From: Deltaproteobacteria bacterium RIFCSPHIGHO2_02_FULL_40_28
GTDB lineage: Bacteria; UBA10199; 2-12-FULL-40-28
Reading direction: 5' to 3'
NCBI GenBank assembly: GCA_001798135.1
Contig: MGRJ01000025.1
Span: 1 to 17,839, forward strand
Length of the DNA: 17,839 bases
Of the stretch, positions 1-5,291 are shown one piece after another. A program made the position numbers and the translations under genes. The notes beneath the pieces were generated by a model. It worked only from the letters and a program-made list of their open reading frames with translations. It had not been told where the DNA came from and searched no databases. Every line of letters begins with the position of its first letter. Positions within the stretch are counted from its first letter, which is position 1.

Positions 1-1
1 T

Positions 2-58
2 AAAACCCCGGTGGAGTATGAAAGTTCTCATCAACAATTAACGGCTCTCGCCGCTTAA
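2..58 (+). CDS. IS3-family transposase, C-terminal end only (partial at window edge)
   Basis: The plus frame entering the window reads KTPVEYESSHQQLTALAA and stops at 56-58. The K-T-P-V-E-Y segment is the usual tail of the rve integrase domain of IS3-family OrfB transposases, where it follows the 'HSSLGY' motif that would lie outside this window. The stop is 31 bp from the inferred right terminus of the element, a normal distance for this family. Only 18 residues are visible, so the subgroup cannot be named. The terminal inverted repeat that follows supports the call. Confidence 0.75.
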   Translation, partial: KTPVEYESSHQQLTALAA

Positions 59-89
59 TTTTGGTGTCCACTTTTTCGGGGGAAGATCA
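58..89 (+). mobile_element. right terminal inverted repeat of an IS3-family element
   Basis: The sequence after the transposase stop contains TGTCCACTTTTTCGGGGG and ends GATCA at 89. Read outward on the minus strand it begins TGATCTTCCCCCGA and continues through TGGACAC to TTAAG. The same landmarks, in the same order, occur at 17756-17790. IS3-family termini end in TG...CA, which fits. The exact terminus at 89 is inferred from that rule and from this match. Confidence 0.7.
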
Positions 90-221
90 AACGGAGATTA
101 CTTTTTCTGTGCGGATTTCACAGAGGGGAAAGACCGACTCGATCTTGATTTTACCGTTTCGGGCGATGACCTCAAGGTGAAGAAAGTAGTCATTGACAAA
201 GTCAACGGTGTTGCGCGCTGA
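90..221 (+). pseudogene. 3' remnant of a gene cut by the IS
   Basis: Immediately after the IS terminus an open frame runs NGDYFFCADFTEGKDRL... to ...VIDKVNGVAR with a stop at 219-221. It has no plausible start codon of its own, so it looks like the last 43 or so codons of a gene whose 5' part was removed or displaced by the insertion. The composition (alternating acidic and aromatic residues, one Cys) resembles the C-terminal half of small secreted bacterial proteins of unknown function; I do not recognise a named family. The next gene starts 10 bp downstream, so both were probably in one operon before the insertion. Confidence 0.5.
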
Positions 222-230
222 AAGGCCCAG

Positions 231-554
231 ATGGTCATGGAGATCGAATCTCCCTCAACGGATGAAGTCAGGGCCTACCTTTCAAAGCTGGATTTTCCGT
301 TAATCGAATCCGAACGGTTCCCATCCGCCGATTGGGAGCTCGTTGGAGGGCGGTATTGCTCTCTCAAAGGCCACATCGCGGCCCAGTTGCGTTTACGTGA
401 AAGGTCAACAGGTAAGACGGCCACCTTCTATCAGTTGTTGATGCCAAATGAGATTGCCAATTTTGAAGGAACTTTTGAGGAATTTGACCAGGGCGTAAAA
501 GTCAAACTCTGGCAAGAGCGTGGGCTCTTGCTTGGTATTGTTGGAGATGAATAA
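231..554 (+). CDS. anti-sigma-factor-like C-terminal domain protein, standalone (107 aa)
   Basis: The 107-aa product has the pattern 'DEVRAYLSKLDFPL ... W-E-L-V-G-G-R-Y-C-S-L-K-G-H-I-A-A-Q-L-R ... G-V-K-V-K-L-W-Q-E-R-G-L-L-L'. This resembles the C-terminal domain that follows the zinc-finger and membrane segment in many anti-sigma factors. Here the zf-HC2 zinc finger and any transmembrane helix are missing, so it is either a free-standing domain or the surviving half of a split gene. The start ATG has a usable ribosome-binding site (AAAGG, 5 nt upstream). It lies 9 bp after the truncated gene tail and 2 bp before a small membrane ORF, which suggests one operon. Function as a sigma regulator is inferred from resemblance only. 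Confidence 0.5.
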   Translation: MVMEIESPSTDEVRAYLSKLDFPLIESERFPSADWELVGGRYCSLKGHIAAQLRLRERSTGKTATFYQLLMPNEIANFEGTFEEFDQGVKVKLWQERGLLLGIVGDE

Positions 555-556
555 AG

Positions 557-682
557 ATGTGGAAAATAATTGCAATCGTCGGCGGTGTCATACTGATCGT
601 GATTGCCTTTTGGAAAGGGGATCATTCCCCATTAAGAAATACAGGCCAAGCTAAAAAAGATATAAACCCACACCAAAATTGA
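557..682 (+). CDS. 41-aa single-span membrane peptide
   Basis: An ATG at 557 begins a 41-residue ORF: short basic start (MWK), a hydrophobic stretch of about 17 residues (residues 4-19: IIAIVGGVILIVIAFW), then a polar lysine-rich tail. A GGAG lies about 10 nt upstream inside the preceding gene. The stop at 680-682 falls inside the left arm and loop of the downstream terminator, which supports this being the last gene of the truncated operon. It could be a membrane anchor or small regulator; no family is recognised. Confidence 0.5.
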   Translation: MWKIIAIVGGVILIVIAFWKGDHSPLRNTGQAKKDINPHQN

Positions 683-707
683 ATTTATTGATTTGGTGTG
701 GATTTTT
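668..707 (+). terminator. Rho-independent terminator
   Basis: A perfect 10-bp inverted repeat (CCACACCAAA at 668-677, TTTGGTGTGG at 692-701) with a 14-nt loop is followed by A and a run of five T (703-707). It closes the small operon at 90-682 and isolates it from the fic gene downstream. Confidence 0.85.
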
Positions 708-763
708 ATGCCGACTTCCCCACGCTTCTGGATACTTAGGTTGTGTATTCTTCCTTGTTCTCA

Positions 764-804
764 ATTCTGTCTTGATTCTGTCTTGATTCTGTCTTGATTA
801 TAAT
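764..804 (+). promoter_or_regulatory. three 11-bp tandem repeats abutting a consensus -10 box
   Basis: ATTCTGTCTTG is repeated three times without mismatch (764-774, 775-785, 786-796) and runs directly into TATAAT at 799-804. The fic start codon is at 820, leaving 15 nt after the -10 box and no Shine-Dalgarno. The -35 region must fall inside the repeats; no hexamer at 16-18 bp is close to TTGACA. Repeats of 11 bp place identical sequence on one face of the helix, as expected for an array of regulator sites, possibly for the winged-helix end of the Fic protein itself (inference). Confidence 0.6.
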
Positions 805-819
805 GTAAGCTTCTAACCT

Positions 820-1848
820 ATGTTTCAGCCGAAATACGCCATTTCTGATTTCACAACAACCTGTCTCACGAGCATAGAACGTCTCACCGTTCAGCTGGAA
901 CAGTCCATTATTCCAGAAGAGGTTTTGGCCCATATTAAACAACAGTGTTTGGTGGCTCTCACCCATTTTTCCACTCAAATTGAGGGAAACAAACTGTCGA
1001 TGGAGCAGGTTTCTGGCGTTGTTGAAAAACACAGGACATTTGGTTTGGTGAGAGACGAAAAGGAAGTAAAAAATTATTTTATCTTACTTGGCAAAACAAC
1101 AAAACTCATCAGCCAATATAAAAAAAGCCTCACTCATGACCTGATATTACACTGTCACTCAAATCTGTTGAATGGGATAGCAGAAAAAAATGTCAGGGGG
1201 ACATTTAGAAACGTACAAAATGCCATTTATGAGGCCCAATCAGGAAATCTTATTTATTTACCGCCGGAACCAAAGGATGTGACAGGCCTCGTGAGTGACT
1301 TATGCCATTGGATGCGTGGGACAAGCGCCCACCCACTGGTGATGGCCGCCATTTTTCATAATCAATTTGTGACGATTCATCCTTTTGTTGATGGTAACGG
1401 CCGCTCCGCGCGATTTTTAAGTCTGTATCTGTTGGAGGCCAAAAGCTACGACTGGAAAAAAATCGTACCCATTGATCGCTACTATGCTGATGACAGGGGT
1501 CTTTATTACCAGATGTTGCAACAACACTATTCCCCCAATTATTACCATGGCCGCCACGACACAGATTTTACACCATGGGTTGAGTATTACATTACTGGAA
1601 TCAGGATAATTCTTGAGGGCACACTCAATCAGGTGGCCCTTTACAGGGCTAAGAACATTTTAATGAACAATAGGCAGATGAGGATCTTAAAATATCTTGC
1701 ACATCATAAATATATTGTGGTGTCTCAATATGCCAAACGCTTCAGTATCTCCACACGGATGGCGACCAGAGATTTAAGACAACTGGTTGACTGGGGTTAT
1801 CTTGCGGTTTTTGGGCAAGCCAGGGCCACGAAATATTTTTTGAAATAG
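820..1848 (+). CDS. Fic-domain protein with N-terminal inhibitory motif and C-terminal winged helix
   Basis: This 342-aa protein carries the complete Fic active-site motif HPFVDGNGRSAR (residues 187-198), including the catalytic His and the nucleotide-phosphate-binding GNGR loop. Fic proteins usually transfer AMP, or another nucleotide group, to hydroxyl side chains of target proteins. An S-x-x-x-E-G inhibitory helix (S51-TQI-E55-G56) lies N-terminal to the core, so it is a self-inhibited class II Fic. The ATP-flap strand is near LIYLPPE (144-150). Residues about 285-342 look like a winged-helix DNA-binding domain (ISTRMATRDLRQLVDWGYL), which suggests transcriptional autoregulation. It is a single gene with its own promoter and repeat array. 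Its target is unknown. The start fits the -10 position and the usual N-terminus. Confidence 0.9.
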   Translation: MFQPKYAISDFTTTCLTSIERLTVQLEQSIIPEEVLAHIKQQCLVALTHFSTQIEGNKLSMEQVSGVVEKHRTFGLVRDEKEVKNYFILLGKTTKLISQYKKSLTHDLILHCHSNLLNGIAEKNVRGTFRNVQNAIYEAQSGNLIYLPPEPKDVTGLVSDLCHWMRGTSAHPLVMAAIFHNQFVTIHPFVDGNGRSARFLSLYLLEAKSYDWKKIVPIDRYYADDRGLYYQMLQQHYSPNYYHGRHDTDFTPWVEYYITGIRIILEGTLNQVALYRAKNILMNNRQMRILKYLAHHKYIVVSQYAKRFSISTRMATRDLRQLVDWGYLAVFGQARATKYFLK

Positions 1849-1878
1849 TCAATGGGTCCGTTGAAAAACTCCATGTTC

Positions 1879-1901
1879 TGGGCGCTGTTGAAAAACGCCC
1901 A
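1879..1901. other. hairpin between convergent genes
   Basis: TGGGCG (1879-1884) and CGCCCA (1896-1901) form a 6-bp stem around an 11-nt loop, between the fic stop on the plus strand and the HMA gene stop on the minus strand. On the minus strand the next run, TTTTTC, lies about 12 nt away, so it is at best a weak bidirectional terminator. The loop contains the second copy of a GTTGAAAAAC direct repeat (1860-1869, 1887-1896). Confidence 0.35.
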
Positions 1902-1902
1902 T

Positions 1903-2175
1903 CTACTTGATCTCAACCACCTTATAGCCAGCATCGGTAACTGCCTGTACAATGGCGTCCTGGTTGGTTTTGCCTGTTTCATAGGTACATTGACTTTCAC
2001 CACTCTGATGATCGATCGAAACTGCCTGACAGAGGGGTGTCAGCTTTTTTGTGATCATGGCGGAGCACATGGAGCAGGTTATCCCTTCGATTTTCATGTG
2101 CACGGTTTTGGTTTCTTTTGGCGTCGCTATGCCTAGCAAGAATATCCCCAATAGGGCTAGAAGCAGACTTTTCAT
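1903..2175 (-). CDS. periplasmic heavy-metal-associated (HMA) domain protein, MerP-like
   Basis: The 90-aa product starts with a hydrophobic signal peptide (MKSLLLALLGIFLLGIA) and continues into one HMA fold. The metal-binding loop is G-I-T-C-S-M-C (residues 31-37), with both cysteines of the C-x-x-C motif present, followed by the usual helix and the end strand GYKVVEI. MerP and related periplasmic carriers have this length and layout; they bind Hg(II), Cu(I) or similar soft metals and pass them to a membrane transporter. No recognisable transporter gene is adjacent, so the metal and partner are open. A strong AGGAGG lies 7 nt before the ATG. A 39-codon ORF sits just upstream on the same strand. 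Confidence 0.85.
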   Translation of the reverse strand: MKSLLLALLGIFLLGIATPKETKTVHMKIEGITCSMCSAMITKKLTPLCQAVSIDHQSGESQCTYETGKTNQDAIVQAVTDAGYKVVEIK

Positions 2176-2191
2176 AATAGTTCCTCCTTTT

Positions 2192-2311
2192 TTAAGATTG
2201 TTTTGACAACGGCACTAACATTCTCCAGACAGCACTTTTTTTGGCGACACGTACCTTTCTTTTATGGGATCCCCCGTCGGTTGATCCAGTGTTGTCGCAA
2301 ACCCTACTCAT
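2192..2311 (-). CDS. 39-aa small ORF upstream of the HMA gene
   Basis: An ATG at 2311 opens a 39-codon frame beginning MSRVCDNTGSTDGG and ending VPLSKQS, with stop 2192-2194. It is preceded by a good Shine-Dalgarno (AGGGAG, about 6 nt) and its stop lies just before the HMA gene's AGGAGG, so the two could be translated as a pair. The protein is basic with a single Cys and no recognised domain. It may be a leader peptide, a small metal-related protein or chance; the well-placed ribosome-binding site is the main support. Confidence 0.4.
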   Translation of the reverse strand: MSRVCDNTGSTDGGSHKRKVRVAKKSAVWRMLVPLSKQS

Positions 2312-2329
2312 ATTTTTCTCCCTTCCGAT

Positions 2330-2443
2330 TTACATGAGTAGACCGACGACCGCTCCGGTCATCAGGGCGGCGGTTGCCCCTACGAATGCTTTTTGATATA
2401 AGCCTGTAAGGCTTCGCAAGTCACCATCCAGTTGCGCTTCAAT
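2330..2443 (-). pseudogene. possible tail of a membrane-protein gene overlapping the fic 3' end
   Basis: In a minus frame different from fic, an open stretch ends ...YQKAFVGATAALMTGAVVGLLM with stop TAA at 2330-2332. The last 19 residues are small and hydrophobic, like the final transmembrane helix of a transporter. The stop lies 18 nt before the next small ORF's start, as in an operon. A stop codon at 2444-2446 closes the frame upstream, so at most 37 codons exist. It could be the remnant of a transporter once paired with the MerP-like gene and displaced when the fic gene arrived, or a chance reading frame. Confidence 0.2.
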
Positions 2444-3297
2444 TTAAATGCAGGGATCGCCCCGCGTCGGGCCAGAATATTGAGATAGTCTTGCGAGTAA
2501 GGAAATATTTTTGAGGCTTCCGTCAATGAAATAAAATGGGATTTGATCTGCGGAATAACCTCAAAGTAAAGATTGAGGGTCCGCTCTACGGCCCTGCCGA
2601 CAACAAAAATAAAATCATCCGTTTTGCCACGATGTCCCTTTTCCAAGGCATCGTAATATTTTTTTCTATCGTTTTTCAGAATCACAGCCGGAGGGAAACC
2701 ATTCTTCAATAAAACGAGGTTCATCAACAGGCGTGCTGTTCTTCCATTACCATCAACAAAGGGATGAATTGAAACAAAATCAAAATGAGCCAAGGCCGCT
2801 TGTTCCACAGGGTGGCCTTCAACATAAAACAATCTCTTCTTTGCAAACTGCTCCATGAGTTGTGGCAGTTGGATGGCTTCGGGAGGTGTGTGACTGGAAC
2901 CGCTAATACGCACTTGAATATCCCGATACCGTCCCGCATATTGAGAATCAATCTGCTTCAAAACAAGAGAATGAATCTCTTTGATGTTTCGTTCCGTAAT
3001 TTTGGTGTCGTGGAACGCCAGCTCTTCCACGAAAACGATGGCGTCTCTGTGATTGATGGCCTCCAAATGATCCTTCATTGATTTCTTTCCAATGGTGAGT
3101 CCATGTTGCAAAACCATCTGGGTTTCTTTAAGAGTCAGGGAATTTCCCTCAATGGCATTGGAATTATAGGTCCATTCCAAAACGAGTTGTTCCCTCAATC
3201 GTGACACGATAGCGGGAGACAGGGGTCTGTATTGATTGATTAATCGTTTACCCTCATCAATGCGATTAAGGAGATTCTGGAGACGATCGAATATCAT
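2380..3297 (-). CDS. Fic-domain protein with C-terminal excisionase-type helix-turn-helix
   Basis: The 305-aa product has an intact Fic motif HPFVDGNGRTAR (residues 178-189) and an N-terminal inhibitory helix S-N-A-I-E-G (46-51), so it is again a class II, self-inhibited nucleotidyltransferase-type Fic protein. The flap region is near SSHTPPE (134-140). The C-terminus (about 256-303: SLTEASKIF...LNILARRGAIPAFKL...W-M-V) matches the short MerR/excisionase-like HTH often fused to Fic domains; this likely binds the repeats in its own promoter. It is only distantly similar to the Fic protein at 820-1848 and is not a recent duplicate. The start ATG is 7 nt after a consensus -10 box, with no Shine-Dalgarno. 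Confidence 0.9.
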   Translation of the reverse strand: MIFDRLQNLLNRIDEGKRLINQYRPLSPAIVSRLREQLVLEWTYNSNAIEGNSLTLKETQMVLQHGLTIGKKSMKDHLEAINHRDAIVFVEELAFHDTKITERNIKEIHSLVLKQIDSQYAGRYRDIQVRISGSSHTPPEAIQLPQLMEQFAKKRLFYVEGHPVEQAALAHFDFVSIHPFVDGNGRTARLLMNLVLLKNGFPPAVILKNDRKKYYDALEKGHRGKTDDFIFVVGRAVERTLNLYFEVIPQIKSHFISLTEASKIFPYSQDYLNILARRGAIPAFKLKRNWMVTCEALQAYIKKHS

Positions 3298-3304
3298 GCA
3301 TATT

Positions 3305-3332
3305 ATTGTATCCGATCATATCAGGCTGTCAA
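3305..3332 (-). promoter_or_regulatory. sigma70-type promoter of the minus-strand fic gene
   Basis: On the minus strand TTGACA (3327-3332) and TACAAT (3305-3310) are separated by 16 bp. Seven nucleotides later comes the start codon (3295-3297), so transcription should begin at or next to the A of ATG, giving a leaderless mRNA. One of the TGATCGGATA operator-like repeats overlaps the -10 box. Confidence 0.75.
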
Positions 3333-3376
3333 ACCTTATATTGATCGGATAGCATTTATATAACTATATCCGATCA
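3309..3376. repeat. three perfect 10-bp TATCCGATCA sites (operator array)
   Basis: TATCCGATCA occurs at 3309-3318 and 3367-3376, and its reverse complement TGATCGGATA at 3342-3351, all exact. Weaker copies are at 3391-3400 (7 of 10) and inside the first fic codons at 3284-3293 (8 of 10). One perfect copy overlaps the fic -10 box and another lies just upstream of the -35, the usual positions for repressor sites. The HTH at the end of the Fic protein is the likely binder (inference). Confidence 0.65.
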
Positions 3377-3417
3377 AAACATCCAATTGTTGTCCGATTT
3401 CTCACTAACGAATTTTG

Positions 3418-3447
3418 TTGACGTATCATAAATATTCGGCGAATATT
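3418..3447 (+). promoter_or_regulatory. palindrome and probable promoter of the plus-strand ATPase
   Basis: AATATTC-GGC-GAATATT (3431-3447) is a perfect 7-bp inverted repeat with a 3-bp centre, 8 bp before the ATPase start. TTGACG at 3418-3423 could serve as -35 with an 18-bp spacer to AATATT (3442-3447) as -10, placing the palindrome across the spacer and -10 as an operator would be. The start codon follows without a clear Shine-Dalgarno. Confidence 0.45.
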
Positions 3448-3455
3448 GATGGTAT

Positions 3456-4628
3456 ATGGAATACATGAAAAGAATCCTGGAAAAACCCTTGCATCACCAC
3501 CTCAAAAGGGGAAAAAGCATTCTTCTTTTAGGACCTCGGCAAACCGGAAAAACGACACTGCTTTCCCAGTTGTCTGTAGACAAAACCATTACTTTCATGG
3601 AGCCAAAAATAAGACAACGGTACGAAAAGGATCCATCCCTGTTTACCGGTGAGGTTAAAGCCTTGGAACAAAAGCTAAAGAAAATTCCGATTGTGATTGT
3701 TGATGAAGTACAAAAAGTACCCGCAATTTTTGATTGCGCACAGGGGTTAATCGATCAAAAAAACGCTCAATTTATTTTCACCGGTTCTTCAGCCAGAAAA
3801 TTAAAGCGTCACGATGTCAACTTACTACCTGGCCGTGTTGTCAGCATGCGACTGGATCCATTTACTGATAAAGAATATAAAATGACTCTTAAAGAACAAT
3901 TATTGGATGGTTCTTTGCCGGGCATTGCTCAAATTCAATCTCAAGAGGATCGGGAAATCGATTTGCGATCCTACGTTGAAACATACTTGGAAGAAGAAAT
4001 TCGGGCTGAGGCCCTTGTTAGAAATATCGGAAGTTTTTTGAGGTTTTTGGAATTCGCCGGACTTGAGTCGGGCAATATTATCAACTTTCATGGATTATCA
4101 CGGGAGGTCGGTGTGAATCACACAACCATCACCTCTTATTTTGAAATTTTGGAAGATACCCTGATTGCTCATCGCATTGACCCAATCATAAAAAGTTCTA
4201 CGCGCAAGAAATTGACAAAATCAAGTCGGTACTTGATTTTTGATCTGGGGGTGCGAAGACTATGTGCTGCAGAAGGAAGGATGTTGGGAAGAGAGCGACT
4301 CGGTTATCTATTTGAACAATATATCGGTTTGGAACTCATTCGCTATTCCCATCTTTCTTCCGGAAAAACGAAAATTCGTTTTTGGAGAGATCCAGACGGG
4401 CCGGAGGTCGATTGGGTTATAGAAAAAGACCGAAAGTATATTCCCATCGAAGTCAAATGGACCGATACCCCCTCCATGAGGGATGCCAAACACCTCAAGG
4501 TTTTTCTCGAAGAATACAAAGAAGCGACGAAGGGCTACATCGTTTGTCAAACGCCGTTTCCCGTACAAATTGACAAAAATATTCAGGCTATCTCATGGAA
4601 AGAGGTTCATCAATTGATTGAAGGGTAG
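3456..4628 (+). CDS. AAA ATPase with DUF4143 and PD-(D/E)xK-like C-terminal domain
   Basis: The 390-aa protein has Walker A G-P-R-Q-T-G-K-T-T (residues 26-34), Walker B IPIVIVDE (77-84) and the sensor-like stretch FIFTGSSARKLKR (107-118). A winged-helix and DUF4143 region follow (about 165-390). The end carries the nuclease-fold signature E-V-D-W-V (317-321) and I-E-V-K-W (331-335). This family is common as single, mobile-looking genes; its biological role is not established. ATP binding is confident; nuclease activity is only suggested by the E-V-D...E-V-K residues. A second ATG at 3465 (MKRILEKPL) has a GGA just upstream and is a plausible alternative start. The gene ends 2 bp from the convergent arsenic operon. 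Confidence 0.88.
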   Translation: MEYMKRILEKPLHHHLKRGKSILLLGPRQTGKTTLLSQLSVDKTITFMEPKIRQRYEKDPSLFTGEVKALEQKLKKIPIVIVDEVQKVPAIFDCAQGLIDQKNAQFIFTGSSARKLKRHDVNLLPGRVVSMRLDPFTDKEYKMTLKEQLLDGSLPGIAQIQSQEDREIDLRSYVETYLEEEIRAEALVRNIGSFLRFLEFAGLESGNIINFHGLSREVGVNHTTITSYFEILEDTLIAHRIDPIIKSSTRKKLTKSSRYLIFDLGVRRLCAAEGRMLGRERLGYLFEQYIGLELIRYSHLSSGKTKIRFWRDPDGPEVDWVIEKDRKYIPIEVKWTDTPSMRDAKHLKVFLEEYKEATKGYIVCQTPFPVQIDKNIQAISWKEVHQLIEG

Positions 4629-4630
4629 AG

Positions 4631-5290
4631 TTAAGTCCTCTTCTTAAAAATCTTGGGCAGTAATGATAAAAGAATGACGAGCAGAAAGGGCCCCCATACT
4701 TGAACTTGCAGCCAAGTCGAGGGATCTGCAAAACTCAAATGCCGTCCGGCGGAACCCAAAGAGGTGTAAACAAATGTTCCGGGAAGCATTCCCAGAAGGG
4801 TTGCAAGCAGGTAATCCCGAAAAGAGACTTTTGTCAGGCCCAGGCCGAAATTCAAACCGTTGAACGGAAATAAAGGAACCAACCGTAAAATGAGGACGGA
4901 ATAAAATCCGTTGTTGCCGATTTTTTCGTCCAGTCCATGAAGAGTTCCTTTGCCCTTGAGAATCTTTGTTACGGCATCCCGCCCCAAATAACGGGCAAGG
5001 AGAAAACTGATTATGGCTCCAATGCTGGCAGAGAGCCAGTTGATCAGTGTGCCCCACCAGGCACCAAATAAGAGACCACCACCAATCGTTAAAACCGATC
5101 CCGGAAGAGCAAAGACCGTGGCGGCAATGTAGATGAGTCCAAAGACAAGAGGAGCCAAAACACCTTGGGACCGAATCCATGCCTCCAAGGTAACAAAACC
5201 CTCTTTGGACAAATAATCCCGAACCGGCGTAAAAAAATAGAGCCCAAGAACACCGGAAATAAAAAGAATGAGGAGAAATCCTTTCTTCAT
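4631..5290 (-). CDS. TVP38/TMEM64 (DedA-superfamily) membrane protein
   Basis: The roughly 219-aa protein has about six hydrophobic segments and the hallmarks of the SNARE-associated/VTT domain: F-A-L-P-G-S-V-L-T-I-G-G-G-L-L-F-G (about 60-76) and the re-entrant region LVPLFPFNGLNFGLGLT (about 137-153), then GTFVYTSLGSA. Relatives act in the inner membrane, some in lipid scrambling, others near metal-handling genes with no proven substrate. I chose the ATG at 5288-5290 over an upstream in-frame TTG because GGAGG lies 8 nt before the ATG and only 1 nt before the TTG. It follows the flavoprotein stop by 1 nt, so it is the last gene of the arsenic operon. Confidence 0.88.
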   Translation of the reverse strand: MKKGFLLILFISGVLGLYFFTPVRDYLSKEGFVTLEAWIRSQGVLAPLVFGLIYIAATVFALPGSVLTIGGGLLFGAWWGTLINWLSASIGAIISFLLARYLGRDAVTKILKGKGTLHGLDEKIGNNGFYSVLILRLVPLFPFNGLNFGLGLTKVSFRDYLLATLLGMLPGTFVYTSLGSAGRHLSFADPSTWLQVQVWGPFLLVILLSLLPKIFKKRT

Positions 5291-5291
5291 A

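Noticed and set aside
764-796. CRISPR-like array
   Set aside because: The 11-bp units are contiguous with no spacers; no cas gene is present anywhere in the window.
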